Part shown: positions 61,496-64,000 of the stretch, in pieces
How positions within the stretch are numbered: the first letter of the stretch is position 1
Layout of the letters: each line of letters starts with the position of its first letter
Source: Pseudoduganella albidiflava
Lineage (GTDB): Bacteria; Pseudomonadota; Gammaproteobacteria; Burkholderiales; Burkholderiaceae_D
DNA: 64,000 nucleotides
Direction of reading: 5' to 3'
Assembly (NCBI RefSeq): GCF_004322755.1
Contig: NZ_CP036401.1
Location: forward strand, 5,828,001-5,892,000
Program-made: the position numbers and the translations under genes
The notes under the pieces: model-generated
Told to the model about the DNA's origin: nothing
The model's database searches: none
What the model saw: only the letters and a program-made list of their open reading frames with translations

Positions 61496-62929
61496 GTGCG
61501 ATCCACCCTTGTTCCAACCCTGCTGTTCGCCGCACAGCTGGCCCTGGCCGCGCCGACACCCGCGCCGGCACCGCAGGCCGGCCGCACGTGCCACCTGCCC
61601 GGTGCCGAGGAAGCGCTGCGCTGCGTGACGGTGCGGGTCCCACTCGACTATGGCAAACCCGGCAAGACCATCGCGATCCACGCCACGGTGGCCCCGGCCT
61701 TCCGCGAAGCGGCGCGCGGCGACCCGCTGTTCGTGCTGGCCGGCGGCCCCGGCCAGGCCGGCAGCGATATCCTGCCGGTGGTGCAAATGGCGATGCGCCG
61801 CGTGCGCGCCACGCGCGACATCGTGCTGATCGACCAGCGCGGCACCGGCCTGTCGGGCAAGCTCGATTGCAAGCCACCGGCCGAGATCGACAGCATGACG
61901 GAAGAACAGCTCGATGCGGACGCCCGGCGCTGCATCGAATCGCTGGGCGCCCCCTACGGCAGCTACACCACGGATGCGGCGGCGCGCGACATCGAACGGG
62001 TGCGGCTGGCGCTGGGCTACGGGCAGGTCAACCTGTGGGGCGGTTCGTACGGTACCCGCCTGGCGCAGCACTACGCCCGCCTGTTCCCGGCGAACGTGCG
62101 CACCCTGGTGCTCGATGGCGTGGCCGCGCCGGACCAGGTGATTCCGGCTGGCGGGCGCGATGCCCAGGCCGCCCTGGAAACCACCTTCCGCCAGTGCGAA
62201 CGGGACGCGGCATGCGCCCGCGCGTTTCCCGCGCTGCGCGCCGAATTCGCCGCGCTGGCGGCCCGCCTGGGCCAGGCCTCGGTCAGGATAGCAATGGCCG
62301 ACCCGCGCACGGCCGCGCCGCGCACCGTGACGATGAGCCTGCGCCGCTTCACCGCCACCGTGCACCGCGCGCTGTATTCGCAGGCCGACGCGCACACGCT
62401 GCCGTTCCTGATCCACAGCGCGTTCCGGGACCGCTGGGAACCGTTCGTCGCCCAGAGCAACCGCGACAGCGACTTCGTCACCGATGGAGCGATGGCCGGC
62501 CCGCTGTACCTGGCCGTGGTGTGCGCCGAGGACTTCCCGCGGCTGACGCCGCAACTGGTGGCCGAGGATGCGCGCGGCTCGTTCCTCGGCACGCCGCAGG
62601 TCACGCAGCTGGCCGCGCTGTGCCCGGTCCTCAACGTCCAGCCCGTCGTCCATGGCGCGCCGGCCCGGATCGACGCACCGGCGCTGCTGCTGTCCGGCGC
62701 GCAGGATCCGGTGACGCCGCCACGCCGCGCGGAAGCGGCGGCCAGGCTGATGAAGGCGGCCCAGCACCTGGTGGTGAAAAACGGTGGCCACATCGTTTCG
62801 CCGCTCGGCTGCGTGCCGCGGCTGATGCGCGAATTCCTGGATGCGCCGCACCAGCGCGTGGCCGCGCAGTGCCTGGACGAGATCCCCGCCCCCACGTTCC
62901 AGCTGAACAGCGCCGGCCCGCAACCCTGA
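61496..62929 (+). CDS. Exported alpha/beta hydrolase, S33/TAP-like
   Basis: A 477-residue hydrolase resembling proline-iminopeptidase-like secreted peptidases (tripeptidyl aminopeptidase type). Starts at GTG with a GAGAGG site upstream. The signal peptide is LLFAAQLALAAP. Oxyanion residues lie in LAGGPGQAGSDI, and the nucleophile S184 in GGSYGTRL. The acid is in LSGAQDPVTPP and the histidine in KNGGHIVSP. It starts a run of plus-strand genes with the ABC exporter, 33 bases upstream of the latter. Confidence 0.88.
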   Translation: MRSTLVPTLLFAAQLALAAPTPAPAPQAGRTCHLPGAEEALRCVTVRVPLDYGKPGKTIAIHATVAPAFREAARGDPLFVLAGGPGQAGSDILPVVQMAMRRVRATRDIVLIDQRGTGLSGKLDCKPPAEIDSMTEEQLDADARRCIESLGAPYGSYTTDAAARDIERVRLALGYGQVNLWGGSYGTRLAQHYARLFPANVRTLVLDGVAAPDQVIPAGGRDAQAALETTFRQCERDAACARAFPALRAEFAALAARLGQASVRIAMADPRTAAPRTVTMSLRRFTATVHRALYSQADAHTLPFLIHSAFRDRWEPFVAQSNRDSDFVTDGAMAGPLYLAVVCAEDFPRLTPQLVAEDARGSFLGTPQVTQLAALCPVLNVQPVVHGAPARIDAPALLLSGAQDPVTPPRRAEAAARLMKAAQHLVVKNGGHIVSPLGCVPRLMREFLDAPHQRVAAQCLDEIPAPTFQLNSAGPQP

Positions 62930-62962
62930 ACGGATCAATCACGGATCAATGGCAGACAAGCG

Positions 62963-63697
62963 ATGATAGAAGTCCACGACGTCAGCAAGCATTTCGGCAA
63001 GGTGCAAGCCCTGGCCGGTGCCACCTTCACCGCGCGCGATGGCCAGGTGACCGCCCTGCTGGGCCCCAATGGGGCCGGCAAGACCACCCTGCTGCGCCTG
63101 CTCGTCGGCCTGCTCGGGCGCGACGGCGGCACGATCCGCATCGACGGCATCGATCCCGGCACTGATCCGCTGGCGGCCCGGCGAAGCATCGGTTTCCTGA
63201 CCGACCAGTTCGGGCTGTACGACAAGCTGTCGACGCGCGAGTACCTGCGCTACTTCGGCGAACTGAACGGCATGGACCGCCGCGCCATCGACAGCCGCAT
63301 CGACGAGGTGACGGCGCTGCTGTCGCTGGAAGATATCCTTGAGCGCCGCGCAAAGGGCTTTTCGCAGGGCCAGCGCATCAAGGTTGCCCTGGCGCGCACG
63401 CTGCTGCACCGCCCGCGCAACCTGCTGCTCGACGAGCCGAGCCGCGGCCTGGACGTGATGAGCACCCGTGCGCTGCGGCGCGCGCTGGCGGCGCTGCGGG
63501 CCGACGGCTGCTGCGTGATCATGGCCACCCACGTGATGCAGGAAGTGACCAATTCCTGCGACGACGTGATCGTGATCGCGCGCGGCGCCACGGTGGCGCA
63601 GGGCTCGCCGCAGTCGCTGTGCGAACGCACCGGCATCGCCAGCCTGGAAGACGCCTTCGTCAAGCTGGTCGGCACCGACGAGGGGATTTCCGCATGA
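62963..63697 (+). CDS. ABC transporter ATP-binding protein (NatA/CcmA type)
   Basis: A 244-residue ATPase: Walker A GPNGAGKT (34-41), Q-loop region FLTDQFGLYDKL, signature FSQGQRIKV (an S-x-GQ variant of the LSGGQ motif), Walker B LLLDEPSRGLD and the H-loop ATHVMQE. It overlaps the permease start by 4 bases and is very probably its partner in a Na+/drug exporter-like complex. Confidence 0.93.
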   Translation: MIEVHDVSKHFGKVQALAGATFTARDGQVTALLGPNGAGKTTLLRLLVGLLGRDGGTIRIDGIDPGTDPLAARRSIGFLTDQFGLYDKLSTREYLRYFGELNGMDRRAIDSRIDEVTALLSLEDILERRAKGFSQGQRIKVALARTLLHRPRNLLLDEPSRGLDVMSTRALRRALAALRADGCCVIMATHVMQEVTNSCDDVIVIARGATVAQGSPQSLCERTGIASLEDAFVKLVGTDEGISA

Positions 63698-64000
63698 AGC
63701 CGCGTACCAGGCCCCTGTTCATCGTGGTATTCCTGAAGGAGCTGCGCGAAACGCTGCGCGACCGGCGCGCGCTGTCGCTGCTGCTGGTGTTCGTGCTGAT
63801 GTATCCGCTGATGGTGGGCGGCATCCTGAACCAGCAGATCAACCGCGCCACGGCGTCGGACAAGGAAGGCATCGAGCTGACCGTGATCGGCGCGGGGCAG
63901 GCCCCCACGCTGATGGCGCAGCTCAAGCAACGCAACGTCAACATCACCGAAGCGGATCCGCTGTCCGAAGAACAGATCACCAGCCTGCTGCGCGGGCAAA
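63694..64000 (+). CDS. ABC transporter permease (NatB-like), partial
   Basis: About 102 N-terminal residues; the rest lies past the right edge. FIVVFLKELRETLRDRRAL is followed by a hydrophobic helix (LSLLLVFVLMYPLMVGG) and then a periplasmic domain, as in ABC-2 NatB/CcmB-type permeases. Start overlaps the ATPase stop. Confidence 0.88.
   Translation, partial: MKPRTRPLFIVVFLKELRETLRDRRALSLLLVFVLMYPLMVGGILNQQINRATASDKEGIELTVIGAGQAPTLMAQLKQRNVNITEADPLSEEQITSLLRGQ

Overview
The window is a contiguous, high-GC bacterial chromosome segment that fits a betaproteobacterium of the Burkholderiales, most likely an Oxalobacteraceae member close to Massilia/Duganella. This placement is an inference. It rests on gene orders (dusB-fis-purH-ruvCAB; rplM-rpsI, argC, erpA, anmK, M23 peptidase, tyrS, dtd), a PEP-CTERM protein, a BPSS1780-type membrane protein, and many GGGGTCAGACCC-type palindromes. 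I saw no rRNA, tRNA, CRISPR array, prophage or complete insertion sequence.

Layout. 1-1912 is the isoprenoid operon xseB-ispA-dxs (minus strand; dxs runs off the left edge). 2221-6288 holds a Rieske oxygenase, an EamA transporter and sseA. A small AbiEii-like toxin pair follows, bracketed by sseA and a duplicated sseA 3' end. 6310-12107 carries a tannase lipoprotein, an ABC-F ATPase and two tandem paralogues with periodic Cys/Gly tails. 12248-22036 has a ZIP transporter, a Tat-exported dienelactone hydrolase, polA, DUF2782, thrB, a membrane protein and uvrD. 22272-28281 has a BlaR1-like M56 protein, an unknown pair, frmA and two response regulators. 28424-33076 is a thiamine operon (thiC-thiS-thiG-thiD-thiE) under a TPP riboswitch.

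33180-42191 has a secreted unknown, a PAS chemoreceptor, valS, a PEP-CTERM protein, a DUF2147 protein and two tandem secreted paralogues. 42362-49021 holds a glutaminyl cyclase, a YaiI-family protein, ruvBAC, purH, fis and dusB. 49272-57824 has a GH31 glycosidase, a histidine phosphatase, a YbhB-like protein, dtd, tyrS, an M23 peptidase and anmK. 57827-64000 has DUF4287, a duplicated DUF2061 protein, erpA, argC, rpsI-rplM, an S33 hydrolase and an ABC exporter whose permease runs off the right edge.

Most of the window is housekeeping. The parts that stand out are the AbiEii-like pair between copies of the sseA 3' end, the Cys/Gly-tailed tandem paralogues, and a family of about 130-bp elements with terminal inverted repeats and a GGGGTCAGACCC palindromic core. 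A BlaR1-like protein with an operator-like palindrome but no adjacent BlaI, and several small upstream ORFs or unusual starts, also deserve attention.
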